Source: Sciurus carolinensis (Eukaryota; Chordata; Mammalia; Rodentia; Sciuridae). Taken from it: a DNA stretch of 64,000 nucleotides. Made by a program: the position numbers and the translations under genes. The stretch spans positions 54,881,268 to 54,945,267 of the forward strand of contig NC_062213.1 of NCBI RefSeq assembly GCF_902686445.1, given 5' to 3'. The notes under the pieces were generated by a model, which saw nothing but the letters and a program-made list of their open reading frames with translations, made no database searches and was not told the origin of the DNA. Shown in pieces: positions 10,919 to 23,930 of the stretch; position 1 is the first letter of the stretch, and the number at the start of each line of letters is the position of its first letter.

Positions 10919-13900
10919 ACTGTAGTGTATATAAATTTTCTCTCACATTACTCAAAGGTGGGAATATAGAAAATATATAAGAAAGACTAGAATCTAATCA
11001 AGAATATACATATATGGTATATGTGCTATTTATTTAATGTAGAATATTTACTAAAGCAATATATTTTTAATTTTTAGAGCTTACTCTTTCCTAATGCCTT
11101 GTCTATGGGCCATTTCACTGTTGTTTTTGCTGAAGATACCAGGAATAGAAACCAAAGTACTATAATGATCCCACTACATATAGTTTAATAGCCCAAGGAA
11201 ACTATAGAAACATTGTTGTTCTGTCAGAATAGAAGTTTGCACGTACTTGGATTCATATTTTTTTAAAGGCAACAGAGGGAAGACAATGTTGGATGGTGGC
11301 AGTTGAGTTAAACTGACAATTTCCTGATGCATTTATTACATTACAGTACAAGCATAAAACAGGACCATCCCAGGCAAACTAGCATTTATGGTTATCTTAA
11401 TTTTGACCCTTGTGCAACTGGAAGAATGGATTTTGTGTCTCACCCCCACATTATGGCTCCTTAGAAAAAGTTCAGGGGATGGTGAAGGGAAACAAAATAA
11501 AATGACACCTGGCACTTGGTGATTCATACAATAAGAAAGACTAAAATTTTTCTTTACATGACTATAATATTAAAATCATTTTATCATTTTGGAAATTAGC
11601 AAGAATAAATTTTAGAATAAAACTTGGAAAAATTTTAGAATCTCAACTTGTTAAATTTGATTTATGAAAACAATATTTCTGCCATAGGTATTTGCTTCCT
11701 CTTTTTTCCTGCCCAGAAAACTTTTGTTCATTCCTTTGGCAAAAACGGCTTTCTTTGGAGAGTTGGGTCTTAATCCCTTGATGTGTAAAACTGTCATCAC
11801 AGTCCCTGCCATAGCAAGATGTAGAGGACACATAACTCAGGCTTAACCAATCACAGGGCTACTTGGCAGTAACCAGTGATTGATCCAGTGGGTGATCACA
11901 AGAGCAAACTTCCCAGAATCTGACTTGGAGATTTCTAATACAGCAAAATGGAATAAAACACATTCTCACTCTCCTTTGCAGACACTAAACACAGATACTC
12001 TAAACCTGTAGCTGGCCACTCTCTCATTCTCACAACAGGTGTAAGCCATCTTGCTGCAGCAGAAGAGAATAAAGTTTAAAAACAGGGAAAACAGACACAG
12101 GGATAATCAAGGTGGCATTATGTCTACAGATTCCTCATCTAAAGTCCCCCAGGTTGCCTGATACCTAAAGCTTTTTCTTGGCTTCTCAGAACTACCCCGA
12201 ATGGCTTCAGTAAAACTGTTTTAGCTTTCTTAAGTGAATTTATGTCACTTGCAAACATTAGAATATTAATTGTAGCGGAGATAGCTATCTTCTCCAAAAT
12301 GTATGCATTTCCTTCCACAGTAGAAACTGTTACCAGGGAACTGTACCTCAGTCAGGAACCACACTTCCCAAACTCAGAACATTCAGGTGGGGCCATACCT
12401 GACACGTTCTAAGTAATAAAAATGAGAAGTATGTGTATCACTTCCAGGTCAAGGTTGTTGAGAGATGTTTTGCATATTTTGGTCTCTTTTTTTCTTCCAC
12501 TCACTTGATACAGATAAGCAGTGTTGCGGATGGTGAACCCACAAGATAGAATTGGCCTAACACCTTTGGTGAGTCATTGGAGAAAAGTAGCCCACTGATA
12601 GGAGGCTAGATCAGGAGTTTCAGGAGTTTACATGATTGAAAAATAACATACCAAATTCAAATAATTATGCATTTGAGGCATTAGAGTTTATACCAACTAC
12701 TTCTATCCCAAGTAATATACTATTATGATCTCTCATTTTAATTTTTTCATAGCAATTATAATTGTCTTTGAGTCTAGAAATGAGCATGAAAGATGTTATA
12801 GAAATGGTAGTTTCTGAACCAAACTTGGAAATATGAAAAGAATTTGATTGATGATAAACATGGCAGCAAGCAAAAGCATCAGGTATGTGGAGAGTAGCAA
12901 TCCATGTACTTTTAATGAGATAAAGAGAAGGTTAATGGGAGATGGGTTCAAATAGCAGATGAGAAACAGATCAGACAGGCCTTGGACCAAAATAAATTCT
13001 GTGGAAAGCTGGTTCTCATGACCATAGTCATTACATCACTTTTGAGGACAGAAAGAGCAAGAAGTTCTTTCTGGAATTTTTGCTAGGATTCTTGACATAT
13101 GGGTCAGAAGATGCACATGTATCCAAATGATTGATGGAATTAGGGATTAGGCCAGTTTCAAACATACTAGGTCCCAAGTTGGACCTTAATCTGAGAGTGG
13201 TCAATTGCCAGCAGGTTGGAATAAAGCTCTGCCTAGTAAGAGTTCTTTGTATGTGATGGTAACAAACTAGTCAAAAAGAATAATCTCTCTTGGGATGAAC
13301 TGATAGAAAATGCTCCCACTAAAGAAATAAGCTGTAGTGATAACCAACATAGTGTAAAACTTTTGTGGCATTTATCCATCTATTTATGAGATAATCCAGA
13401 TATTGAAGTCCCAGGACCTAAGGCAAGTTTACAACAACAATGTGAAACAATATTATTAGTGACCTTGTTTTATATTGATTTCCTTTGCTAAACTTCCATT
13501 ATCAGGAGGGGATCTGGATGTCCCACTTCCATGCAACCTTAGAAACAAACACAACCAGCCTTTTACACCACACTAAGGAGTTAATATTTTATCTCAAATG
13601 TCCTACCTACTCCTACCACGAGGTAACAACCATAACATTAATTTCCAGGAAATAAGACCATTGAGTTTTTAGTCCAGGCTTCTTCAGAGCCTAGTAAATA
13701 GCCTTGGAACACAGAACAATTTACATTAAGTGAAGGAAAATAAATGGATGGAGGAAATTAACTAAAAAGATTGTTTTATAGCACATATGAAAGAAACACT
13801 TTATAATAGTCCATCTGTCAACAGGAAATGGATACTTGGGAAATTCTGTGAATCAACTTAGCCAGGTGTAGGTCTTTGGCTTTGCAGTTATGAATCTTGC

Positions 13901-16479
13901 TGTTGGTCAGAAAGTGGTCATGGAGGCAAAAAGGATACTGTCAATAAATGTGATAAAGTCAAATAGAAGAGGTGCACACTACAAGACAGGGAGTAGTTGG
14001 CTTATCAAGCAAGTTTTGATGATCAACATTTCTCGGTCTGTTTTTTACAAGTTGTTACTTGTCATTTTACAAAGTTTCTGATCAACTTTACTTACAAATT
14101 TTCTGTTTAAATACAATTGATCAAGTTTCTTAATTGCAGGATTTTTCAGTCTGTAATACACTAAGCAGTAAATGAAGAACTAAGAAAGTTAAGCCAGGCA
14201 ACTGTATCTCTCTTAACTTATTAGATCTTGCACTTGTTTTTCGTTTGTTTGTTTGTTTGTTTGTTTTAGTTTTTGTTTTTGGTGAAATATCTCAAACATT
14301 GTAGAGTCACCAGTTTAACTAGTTTCCACGTACTATCACTGCGACCAATGATTTGTTTTTAATTCAGTGTTTCAAAAATCATATATGAATATTTGTCAAT
14401 CATACTTCAATAAAGCTGGAAGAAATAAAATAAATAAATAAACATTTTTTTAAAGATTCTTAAAGAAAAGTTTAGCCAAAAGAACTATTTATTATTATAA
14501 TCAGGTGAAAATTCTTACTCAAAAGAAATTCTGCATCTGTATTTACCATGGAAACCCCAGTCAGAATGAAGCAAAGAGTCGTGTTTTCTAGAGGAATCTG
14601 CATGATCCTTTACTTGGGATTTGGATGAATATCAAGAGCCATGACCTTTCTAGGCCTTTTGGTCATATAAGGACCATACTGCTCATCCCCCAAAATAAAG
14701 TGATAAAACAAAGTATTTTACAATACAACTATTTTGAAAATACAATGTTTTCACTGCTTTTACACCCAAATAACTAATTTCCTTTTAATCTTAGTAAGAA
14801 CAGTAATAGAATTCTCTTTTATTTAGAATAACAAAGGATTGACTACATCTTTTCATTAACTATGGTCATCTTCCTTCAAAAATAAAACCAAACTTCACTG
14901 AAAGAGGTATATGAGTCTGGTTGACTTACAATACAAAGAAAAACTGAAAGGAACAACTGTTCCATCATTCTAAATTAAGATTCAACCTGCAAAATTGGTA
15001 TAATGAGAACAATAAAATGTATTCTTTATCACTGTGCCAATAACAGCCTGATTTTTTAAACATTAAATCTCCACTAAGAAAGTGAAGATTCTTGTAATAT
15101 TAAGCATGGGTAAGGAACATTCTAATATCTTTTATTCAGAATTCCAGAACAGATTTATGAATCTATCCCAAGAACAGTAATAAGTACAAAGAGGACTTAG
15201 CATGCCTAGCAGTCCAGAAGTTGCTTGTCCAAGGTCTATTTCTGCTAGCAACTTTGAATGAGGAGCAAACAAATCCAGACATCTCTTCCCAAACATAAAA
15301 TGAAAGGTTAGAATTGCTCATTCTAAGGATTCTTCTTGCTCTAAAAATTCATGATCTGAAAATAAATATTAATGTGTCAGGTCCTTCAGCTGAAATACAA
15401 ATAAGTAGTACAAGAGTGGGTTTTTGGGTCCCATATACTTCCCTATTACAAAGCAATAGAATGATTCCTGAAGAATTTTTCGGTGTGCTCTTCTGCAGCC
15501 CATCACTAAAAGGAGAAGCTGTCTATTAACCCACCTGAGTGAGGCTAACTGGGACCTCTAGGGTCAAAGTCCAGAAGGAGATCTGGGAGCAGTCAGTTCT
15601 GTAGTTCAAATCTACACAGATTTATCACTATTTCCATTTTGTTTTACCATGATTTTAAGACTTTTTTTTTAAGTTTCTAGATTCTGAGTAAGAATTGCAC
15701 GTAAATGTGAACTAATATGTGGACCCACACAATACGAGATTTTACATACACAGTCAAGATTTCCAGGGACACATTTTAAAAGAAAGCTTATATTTACACC
15801 TTTGAGGCATTTGTGTGAATACTTGTGACACCTAGTGGTGAGAAACTGGGAAATGAGATATTTGAGGAAGAGGAAGTAGGACTGGCTTGAAGGAGAAAAG
15901 GCTATACGTAAAATAAGAACTGCTTTTGAGCAAAAAGACTTGTACATAAAGGTGTGTAGTTCTGGGATCCCTAATTTAAGATGAAACAATTTGAAGAAAA
16001 CAGATTAGAGTAGGGGTTCATGATCCCTAAAAAAAGCAAAGACTCTAAGGAAATTGGAAATAGGCCATTCACAGAAAATGGGAAAGAAAGTCATCCACAT
16101 GTATGCTTCCCACGCAACAGTAAAGAAATTCATTTGAAAGTTTCAGTGGCCTACCATAGCTCAGGCCAAGCCCTCCTGGATCATTAAGACAACTGAACCC
16201 AGAGGACTAGTTCATCAGCCTCTCTTTATTCCCCATATACTGACATGATCTTAGAAAATGTTTTCAGAAAACACTTGAGAAAGCTTTCTGCAGTGATATT
16301 AGAACAACCAGGAAGACACTGAAACTCTGCATGTGGGATTTCATTTTTAAAGTGAATGCTCAATTATTTATGATAAATCTAATTTTCAAAATCTCTGAAG
16401 AAAAGAGATGTAGATCCCCTTAAGTACACACAATAGATTCTATCATCTCTTAGAAAACATTGAGAATCAGAAAGTCATT
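10919..16479. other. intergenic, mostly nothing recognised
   Basis: AT-rich. Contains a short (GTTT)n run at 14243-14266 and low-complexity A/T tracts. Frames such as 15669-15989 (106 codons, minus) show no known domain. Confidence 0.45.
14243..14266 (+). repeat. (GTTT)n simple repeat
   Basis: Six tandem GTTT units. Confidence 0.9.
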
Positions 16480-16491
16480 AAGATTAAAAGG

Positions 16492-17540
16492 AATTGCATT
16501 AAATCTGCATGGCACTTTTGGTAATGTGGCCATTTTTACAATATCAATTCTGCCTATCCAAGAACATGGGAGATCTTTCCATCCTCTAAGGTCTTCTTCA
16601 GTTTCTTTCTTTAGTGTTCTGTAGTTTTCATTGGAGAGGTCTTTCACCTCTTTTGTTAGATTGATTCCCAAGTTGATTTTTTTAGGCTAACTTCAATGGG
16701 ATAGTTTTCCTAATTTTTCTTTCAATTGATTCATCACTGATATATAGAAATGCAATTGATTTATGGGTGTTAATTTTATGTCCTTCTACTTTGCTGAATT
16801 AATTTATTAGTTCTAGAAGTTTTCTGGTGGAGTTTTTTGGCTTTCCTAAATTTAGAATCATGTCATTGGCAAATAGAGATAGTTTGAATTCTTCTTTTCC
16901 TGTTTGTACCCTTTAATTTCTTTATTTTGCCTAATTGCTCTGGCTAGAGTCTCAAGAACTATGCTGAATAGAAGTAGTGAAAGTCTTGTTCTAGGTTTTA
17001 GAGGGAATGCTTTCAATATTTCTCCATTTAGAATGATGTTGGTCTTGGCTTTAGCATATATAGCTTTTATAATGTTGAGGTATGTTCCCACTATCCCTAG
17101 TTTTCTAGTGTTTTGAACATGAAAGGATGCTATATTTTGTCAAGTGCTTTTTCTGCATCTATTGAGATAATTATGTGATTCTTGTCTTTTAGTCGATTGA
17201 TGTGATGAATTATGTTTGTTGATTTTGTATATTAAACCAACCTTGCATCCCTGGAATGAACCCTGCTTGATCATGGAGCACTATCTTTTAAATATATTTT
17301 TGTATTTTGTGTTTTTTCCAGTATTTTGTTAAGAATTTTTGCATCTAGGTTCATGAAGGATATTGGTCTGATTTTTTTTTCTTGATGTATCTTTGTTTTT
17401 GTTATCAGAGTGATACTCAATTAATAGAATGAGTTTGGAAGGGTTCCCTCCTTTTCAATAATTTGAGGAGTATTGGTGCTACTTCTTTGAAGGTCTGGTG
17501 GAACTCAGCTGAGAATCCATCTGGTCCTGGGCTTTTCTTC
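16492..17540 (-). pseudogene. inverted L1 ORF2 segment (reverse transcriptase part)
   Basis: Read on the minus strand it begins 'agaagaaaagcccaggacca', the conserved P-G-P-D-G region of L1 reverse transcriptase. It continues through frames such as 16858-17091 and 16450-16671 (L-T-K-E-V-K-D-L...[17 protein letters not shown]). The overlap of frames in several phases shows decay. Confidence 0.85.
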
Positions 17541-18701
17541 TAATGACATTCTTCATAGAAATAGAAAAAGCAGTCATGAAATTCATTTGGAAAAATAAGA
17601 GGTCCAGAATATTCAAAGCAATCCTTAGCAAGAAAAGTGAAGCAGGAGGCATCACAATACCAGACCTTAAATCATACTATAGAGATATAGTAACAAAAAC
17701 ATGGTATTGGCACCCAAACAGACTTGAAGACCAATGGAACAGGATGGAAGACACAGAGACAAACCCACACAAATAGTTATCTCATATTAGACAAAGGCAC
17801 CCAAATCATCCACTAGAGAAGAGACAGCCTCTTCAACAAGTGGTGATGGGAAAACTGGAAATCCATATCTAGTAGAATGAAATTGAACCCCATTCTCTCA
17901 CCCTGTACAAAACTCAATTCAAAGTGGGTCAAGGACCTAGGCATTAAACCAGAAACTCTACACCTACTAGAAGAAAATGTAGGCCCAAACGCTCCATTGT
18001 GTTGGCTTAGGAACCAACTTATTCAACAAGACTTCTAAAACTCAAAAGTAAAATCGAGAATCAATAAATGGGATGATATCAAACTAAAAAGCTTTCTCAC
18101 AGCAAAGAGAACAATCAAGAGCATGAAGAGAGAGCCTAGAGAATGGGAGAAAATCTTTTCACCTGCACCTGAGATAGAGCATTAATCTCCAAGGAATCAA
18201 AAAAAAATTAACACCAAAAAAAAAGCAAATAACCCAATCAATAAATGGGCAAAAGTACTCAACAGGCACTTCACAGAAGAAGAAATATGAATAGTCAACA
18301 CATATGAAAAAATGTTCAATATCTCTAGCAATTGCAGAAATGCAAATCAAAAGCACATTTCTCACTCCAGTCAGAATGGTGATTATCAAGAATAGAAGTA
18401 ACAATAAATGTTGCAAGGATGAAGATGAAAAGATACACTCATACACTGCTGGTAGGACTTCAAATTGGTGCAAACCCTCTGAAAAGCAATATGAAGATTC
18501 CTCAGAAAACTTGTAATGGAACCACCATTTGACCTGGTTATCCCACTCTTCAGTATATACCCACAGGACTTAAGATCAACATACTACAGTGACGCAGCCA
18601 CATCAATGTTTATAGCAGCTCAATTCACAATAGCTAAGCTATGGAACCAACAGAGGTGTCCTTCAACAGATGAATTGATAAAGGAAATGTAATATATATA
18701 A

Positions 18702-18748
<47 letters not shown>

Positions 18749-18780
18749 AATATTACTCAACCACAAAGAAGAATGAAATT
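17541..18780 (+). pseudogene. L1 ORF2 C-terminal segment, sense
   Basis: Starts in the region encoding [16 protein letters not shown] and runs to the ORF2 end (W-N-Q-Q...Y-Y-S type text near 18640-18770). It has many stops and frameshifts, and a (TA)n expansion sits inside it. Confidence 0.85.
18706..18743 (+). repeat. (TA)n microsatellite within the L1
   Basis: About 19 TA units, expanded from the short 'tatatataca' motif found at this place in other L1 copies. Confidence 0.9.
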
Positions 18781-19047
18781 ATGGCATTTGCCAGTAAAAT
18801 GATGGAACTATAGACTATCATGCTAAATGAAATAAGCTAATCCCAAAATACCAAAGGCCAAATGTTCTATCCAATATGCAGGTGCTAACACAATGGGTGG
18901 AGGGATAGAAGTGTCTTGGATTAGACAAAGGGGAATGAAGGGAAAGGAGGGGGATGGAAACTAATGAATTAGACACTTCCTATGTTCGTATAGGAATACA
19001 TGACTAGTGAAACTCCACATCATGTTCAATCACAAGAATAGGATCCT

Positions 19048-19122
19048 GGGGCTGGGGAGATAGCTCAGTCGGTAGAGTGCTTGCCTTGCAAGCACAAGGC
19101 CCTGGGTTCGATCCCCAGCACC

Positions 19123-19156
<34 letters not shown>
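19048..19156 (+). mobile_element. ID-type SINE nested in the L1 3' UTR
   Basis: tRNA-like body 'tagctcagtcggtagagtgc' (A box) and 'gggttcgatccccagcacc' (B box) followed by a long A-tail. Target-site duplication ATAGGATCCT at 19038-19047 and 19157-19166. Nearly consensus, so young. It is not a working tRNA gene: it lacks an acceptor-stem partner and ends in poly-A. Confidence 0.93.
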
Positions 19157-19158
<2 letters not shown>

Positions 19159-19262
19159 AGGATCCTAATTAGAATAAGTTATACTTGGTGTATGCATAAT
19201 ATGTCAAAATACACTCCATTGTCATGTATATCTAAAAAGAACAAATAAAAAAGATTAAAAGG

Positions 19263-21590
19263 GAGAAGATGCATGAAGATTAAATGGAATTGGAAAAATA
19301 AAGCATTAGAGGGGGTGGCAATAAGCACCACTGTTAACAAAGACAGTCCTTTTAATAATTTTCTTAAGGGTAATTGCAAGTGATTATTTCTTTTGGTTCC
19401 CACCCCAACCTTCTGGCATTTCCCACTGAGGTTCATCCTAAAACCTTTTATAATCATTTTAATCCTTAACAGCTTAACATGGTAGCATGTCTTTTTCTAA
19501 ACAGAACGAATACTCCATTCTTTAAAACAAACCAAAAGCAACTACTTAGACATCTCCTATCTGAAGAACATTCCAGAATATCTCTTACTCTTACCAATAT
19601 TTCTCTTGCAAGCTATAGGAATGGGGTTGGATGGAGTTATGTTAAGTCATCTCCCTTTAAAACAAAGCCCTAAACATTCTGCCATATCAGCCTTACTAAT
19701 GAAGGATGATCTCATTAATATTTTCTTAATTGTTAATTTTCATGCCTAAATGAGCCTGAAATTATTCCATAATTATTTATTATTTTGTATTACCTGTACT
19801 TCTGCTCACCTTCATTATTGCAAATAGCCAAGAAATAAAAGATTCTAAAACTATTTCCAGACACTGAGAATTGAACTGGTTCAGTGGATACATAGTATAT
19901 TTTCTATAAACGTTGGGGCTGAAAGAGTTTAAATTGGAGTTAGGTACTATGAAAATAAAAAGGACAATAAGAAAAGGAAGAGCAAATCAAATTCTCAGAA
20001 TACAAATGCATACTAAACAAGCTTCTAGGAACAAAAGGAAGACAAACACATGTAGGTATTATAGTTGTTCTAAAGGTCCTTTAGACATCAGTCTAGTTAT
20101 GGAAGACAAGAGAGTAGGGCCTAGCAGAGTCTTCATCATTAGCCATCTGTTTATTGTTGGACAAGTCATGTAAATTTTTATATCTTCCCTTCTTCAGTTT
20201 ATAAAATTAAGATATTTCATTAGATGATATCTAAAATCCTTTCCAGCACCAGAAATTGAGTTTTTAAATAATTCATTATATCTTCTTTTTCTGGTTGTAT
20301 TCTTTCCACTCATTATGCTTCTCAAGTTTTCATTTTAATCCCCTGTGAGGTTTGAACTAAGAAAAGAATAGGAATATTCTGTGTTCTCACTGCCATAAGA
20401 ATACAGAAAATAGGAAAACATACCAGTAGATTATCTTAGGAAAGACAGACCTACTGTTTTAATTGGAAAAAGTCATGAATTTAATTTAGGCAGAGACATA
20501 TTATGTTAGTTTTATGTGGTATGTACAATAATTGTTTTATGACATTTTTAATTATTATGGTTTGAAGGGAATTGGCAGTTTAGTATTTCAAAGGTAGAAA
20601 GGGAGCAGGCTTAAGGACTTAAGAATTCACAAACCTAACATTTTATTTTTAACAACTGTACACATTTCAGGAAAGAATCAAATATGAGGGTGAGCTCTCC
20701 TTAAGGTTCTCTTTAGCCCTGAAAATCTAAAATTCCACATTTATTTCTCCTGGATTTTTCTACTAAATGACCCTTCCAAGTCCCTCAACTTTGGTCTTAG
20801 GGTTTATTTGATCCACGAACCATCAGAATAGGAAGGCTGACAGAGGACAAGTGAAGAAGGGGAGGGGGAGGAGATCTGGAAATAAAATGAAGGTTCACTG
20901 TTTTCACCACTTTTAAACTTACCTGGTGATGAGGCAATGAAGTGTGCATAGCTTAGAAAAACAATAAATAAAAAACAGGAGCCGAGGCAGACTAGTATTA
21001 CCATACACTCACCTGAAGAAAAATCAATGTGTTCTTGTTTAAAAAAAAAAAAGAATGCTCCTTTTTTTTTTTTTTTTCACTCTAGGTTCTCCTTGGATTC
21101 ATTCTAGTGACTCCCTCACTTGGCTTTCCAGCACTATTTGCAGGTGGGTGGCCTGTTGTGGGTTGTATATTTACAACAGCACTTCTGGAGGAAGTGCTAA
21201 AGTAAATCCTGTGACTGCGAAGTTCCTTGTACTTGAGGGGCACAGTTTGTTTGGTTTCTGCTTTATTTATCTAACTTACATACTGAAGTGTGAGTGCATG
21301 CACGCACACCACACACCCAGGACAGAGGTCAGAAGACCTGCTACTCTATACCAGCAGACATTTCAGTGTAAGAGGATTAAAAATACAAGGGCAAAGCTCT
21401 GAAGCCTAATCTGCTAGTGTTCCCCGCCCCCCAAAATAATAAATTTACCACCAAACTCAAGATTCAAGAGCTGTGTGCTGTTCTCGTGCTACAAAGTGGT
21501 TTCTTTCTTAAGTCTGAAAACATTTCCAAAGGCAGTGAAAAGATTGTGAAGAGGGCAAAACACAAGGCAATTAAAGAACTATGAGCTTCC
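19263..21590. other. intergenic, nothing recognised
   Basis: Poly-A and poly-T runs near 21039-21077 only; no gene or clear repeat. Confidence 0.45.
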
Positions 21591-21784
21591 TCTTTTTTTT
21601 TTTTTTTGGTATGGGGATTGAACCCAGGGGTGCTTAACCACTGAACCACATCCCCAGCCTTTTTTTGCATTTTACTTAGAGGCAGGACCTCGCTAAGTTG
21701 CAGAGGCTGGCTTTGAACTCACATTCCTTCTGCCTCAGCCTCTGGAGCTGCTGGGATTATAGGCACGTGCCACCGTGCTGGGTC
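21591..21784 (-). mobile_element. composite B1-ID SINE (MEN-like)
   Basis: Minus-strand copy: poly-T at the left, then the reverse of the ID half ('ggggattgaacccaggggtg') and of the 7SL/B1 half ('tgctgggattataggcac'). Flanked by ATGAGCTTCCTC (21581-21592) and ATGATCTTCCAC (21785-21796), a target duplication with two differences. Confidence 0.88.
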
Positions 21785-22020
21785 ATGATCTTCCACTTTT
21801 AATTAAATTCTTACTATACTAGCCTGGCTTTTGTTGAAGCTTATTTCAGAGTTTTGTTCCAGACAAGCAGAGAAGTATATTCTAAGACTGGAAATAATAT
21901 ATATAGTATATATACTATGCTATAACATGAATTCCACTCAAAATTATGCTTATGTTTACTAAGATATCATCTGTTTTCATGTTAGTATATTGTATTGTAA
22001 ATTTAAGACAGGAAGGCTAA

Positions 22021-22340
22021 TCTGGTGAGAGTTACATCAAATAAATATTACTCTGTATCAATACTTTCATGCCTGCCATGCCTGTCACCTATGATCCCTA
22101 CGACCTCCTCACCAGTGACTGCCCCGCTATGCCTAAGTCTGTGCCAGCCTGTGCACTCTCGTCCACCTCCTGTAGCCACCAAACCCTCATCGATCACCAC
22201 CCTGAGCAAAGTGGACCCTGTGTCTTCTCTGGAATGCATCTCCCTTTTGCTACCTATTAGTAGGTCAACCTGCCAGGAACTTCCATCATTTCTGTTTCAT
22301 TTGCTTTTCCAAAAAGAAGCGCCACAGATACACTGACCTT
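22021..22340. other. C-rich segment with overlapping open frames, origin unknown
   Basis: A locally GC-richer stretch (about 22060-22330) with open frames in several phases on both strands (22025-22336 plus, 22069-22260 plus, 22048-22239 minus). It stands out from the AT-rich flanks and might be an old processed pseudogene or LTR piece, but I recognise no protein. Just beyond, 22581-22862 minus holds a 93-codon frame, also unrecognised. Confidence 0.3.
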
Positions 22341-23147
22341 CTACTGATACCGGAACTAGTCCTTTCAGAACATATTCTTATGTTGGTGAAATTTTAGCAA
22401 GGTTTAACTCCATTGTTGAACACTTTCTCACAGAAAATACACTGATTTCTGGATGAAAGTAAAGTGCCCTGAAGTCCCACCTCTACAGTGAGTGATAACA
22501 ATATTTTTGTTGGTAAATGGTTATTATTTTCCTAAGGGAGTGTTTATTGTAAAGGATTAGGTGCAAACATGTATTCACATCTACTCAAAGAATTCCATAT
22601 ACTTAGAAGAAGGCAGAACAATTTTCAACATTACATAGCATCTCCTGAACTCATGCACTACTGTATCATCAAGCAAACTGCCTCCCTCCTCGTTGCTGTT
22701 AGCAGCAGATGGCGTTTCAATCTGTTGATCCACATTTGTACGTAGACTCCAGAGTCTCTTTAAATCAAACGAAACAGCATAGACTGAATTTTGATTATCT
22801 GTAAGAGCAAAAGAATGAAAATCATCTACATGACTGTTGACTGAGCCAAGTCCTAAGTACATGTACCATTATTTAAAAGAACAAAGCAGCACCTTGTGTG
22901 TTGATAAGGAACTAGCTGTAAGACACACTGTTAAAGGAATGAGGTAGGTTGTAGAGATATATGTACAATTTTGACTGCATTTACAGAAAGTATTGCTAGA
23001 AAATAAATAAAAATAAGATTAACATGGTTATCTCTAAAAGCAGACCTAAGTGTCTGAGTACAGAGGTAGTAGGGGGCTTATCATTTACTATTTAACCTTC
23101 TGGATTTTGTCATATATGCATTGAAATTATTTACAAATTCAAATTTT

Positions 23148-23358
23148 TAAAATTCTTTTAGTACAGAGGATTGTGAAACAGGGATGCTTAACCACTGAGC
23201 CACATCCCAACCCTGTTTATTTTTTTATTTGATACAGGGTCTTGCAAAGTTGTTTAGGGCCTCAAGAAGTTGCTGAGGCTGGCTTTGAACTTGTGATCCT
23301 CCTGCCTCAGACTTCCCAGTGGCTGGGATTACAGGTGTGCACTGCCACCAAGCCCAGC
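23148..23358 (-). mobile_element. composite B1-ID SINE (MEN-like)
   Basis: 'ggatgcttaaccactgagcc' then 'ttgctgaggctggctttgaa' and 'ggctgggattacaggtgtgc', in minus orientation. More diverged than the 21.6-kb copy. Confidence 0.85.
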
Positions 23359-23703
23359 TCAAAATGGTTTATTAATTCAAAACAACAATACAGGTATTGC
23401 AATTAGACAGACTCAGATTAGTGTTCTAACTCACATTGCCAGACATAATGCAGGGAACTCCATCAAATCTGAAAGCCAGAATCACAGTAAATACATTTAA
23501 GTATGTCCCAAATATTGTGATATTATCTGTGTATCTGAAATTCAAATTTAACTGGGAGCCCTTTATTTTTAATTGCCCAATATAGCAAACCTCAGTCCTG
23601 ATCTCACTATTTTGTTTGTGACCCTGTATAAGTGAGCAAGGTCCAATTCCTCTGAAGCAGAAGGAAGGAGAGGAAGGCAAGCAAGGATAAAATCTCATGC
23701 CCA

Positions 23704-23930
23704 AACCAGGTACAGTAGCACATTCCTGTAATCCCAGCCGCTCTGGAGGTTGAGACAGGAGGATAGCGAGTTCAAAGCCAGCCTCAGCAATTTAGCTAGG
23801 TCCTAAGCAACTCAGTGAGAACCTGTCTCTTAATAAAGTATTTTTGAAAAGGCTAGGGATGTGGCTTAGTGGTTAAGCACTCCTGGCTTCAATCCCTTGC
23901 ACCAAAAAAAAAAAAAAAAAAAAAAAAATT
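23704..23930 (+). mobile_element. composite B1-ID SINE (MEN-like)
   Basis: 'cctgtaatcccagccgctct' (B1/7SL half), 'gggatgtggcttagtggtta' (ID half), then an A-tail at 23904-23927. Confidence 0.88.

Larger units (their letters stand above)
16492..19250 (+). mobile_element. L1 LINE with 5' inversion (twin priming), complete insertion
   Basis: Flanked by an exact 12-bp target-site duplication AAGATTAAAAGG at 16480-16491 and 19251-19262. The right part (about 17541-19250) is sense L1: end of ORF2, 3' UTR and A-rich tail. The left part (16492 to about 17540) is an earlier part of ORF2 in reverse. Both segments meet close to the same ORF2 site, as twin-primed reverse transcription predicts. Frames are broken by stops and indels. 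An ID SINE at 19048-19156 is nested in the 3' UTR. Confidence 0.9.

Noticed and set aside
19060..19130. Possible tRNA gene
   Set aside because: The A and B boxes are clear, but the body is an ID SINE with poly-A tail and target duplication. The same applies to 50299-50397.
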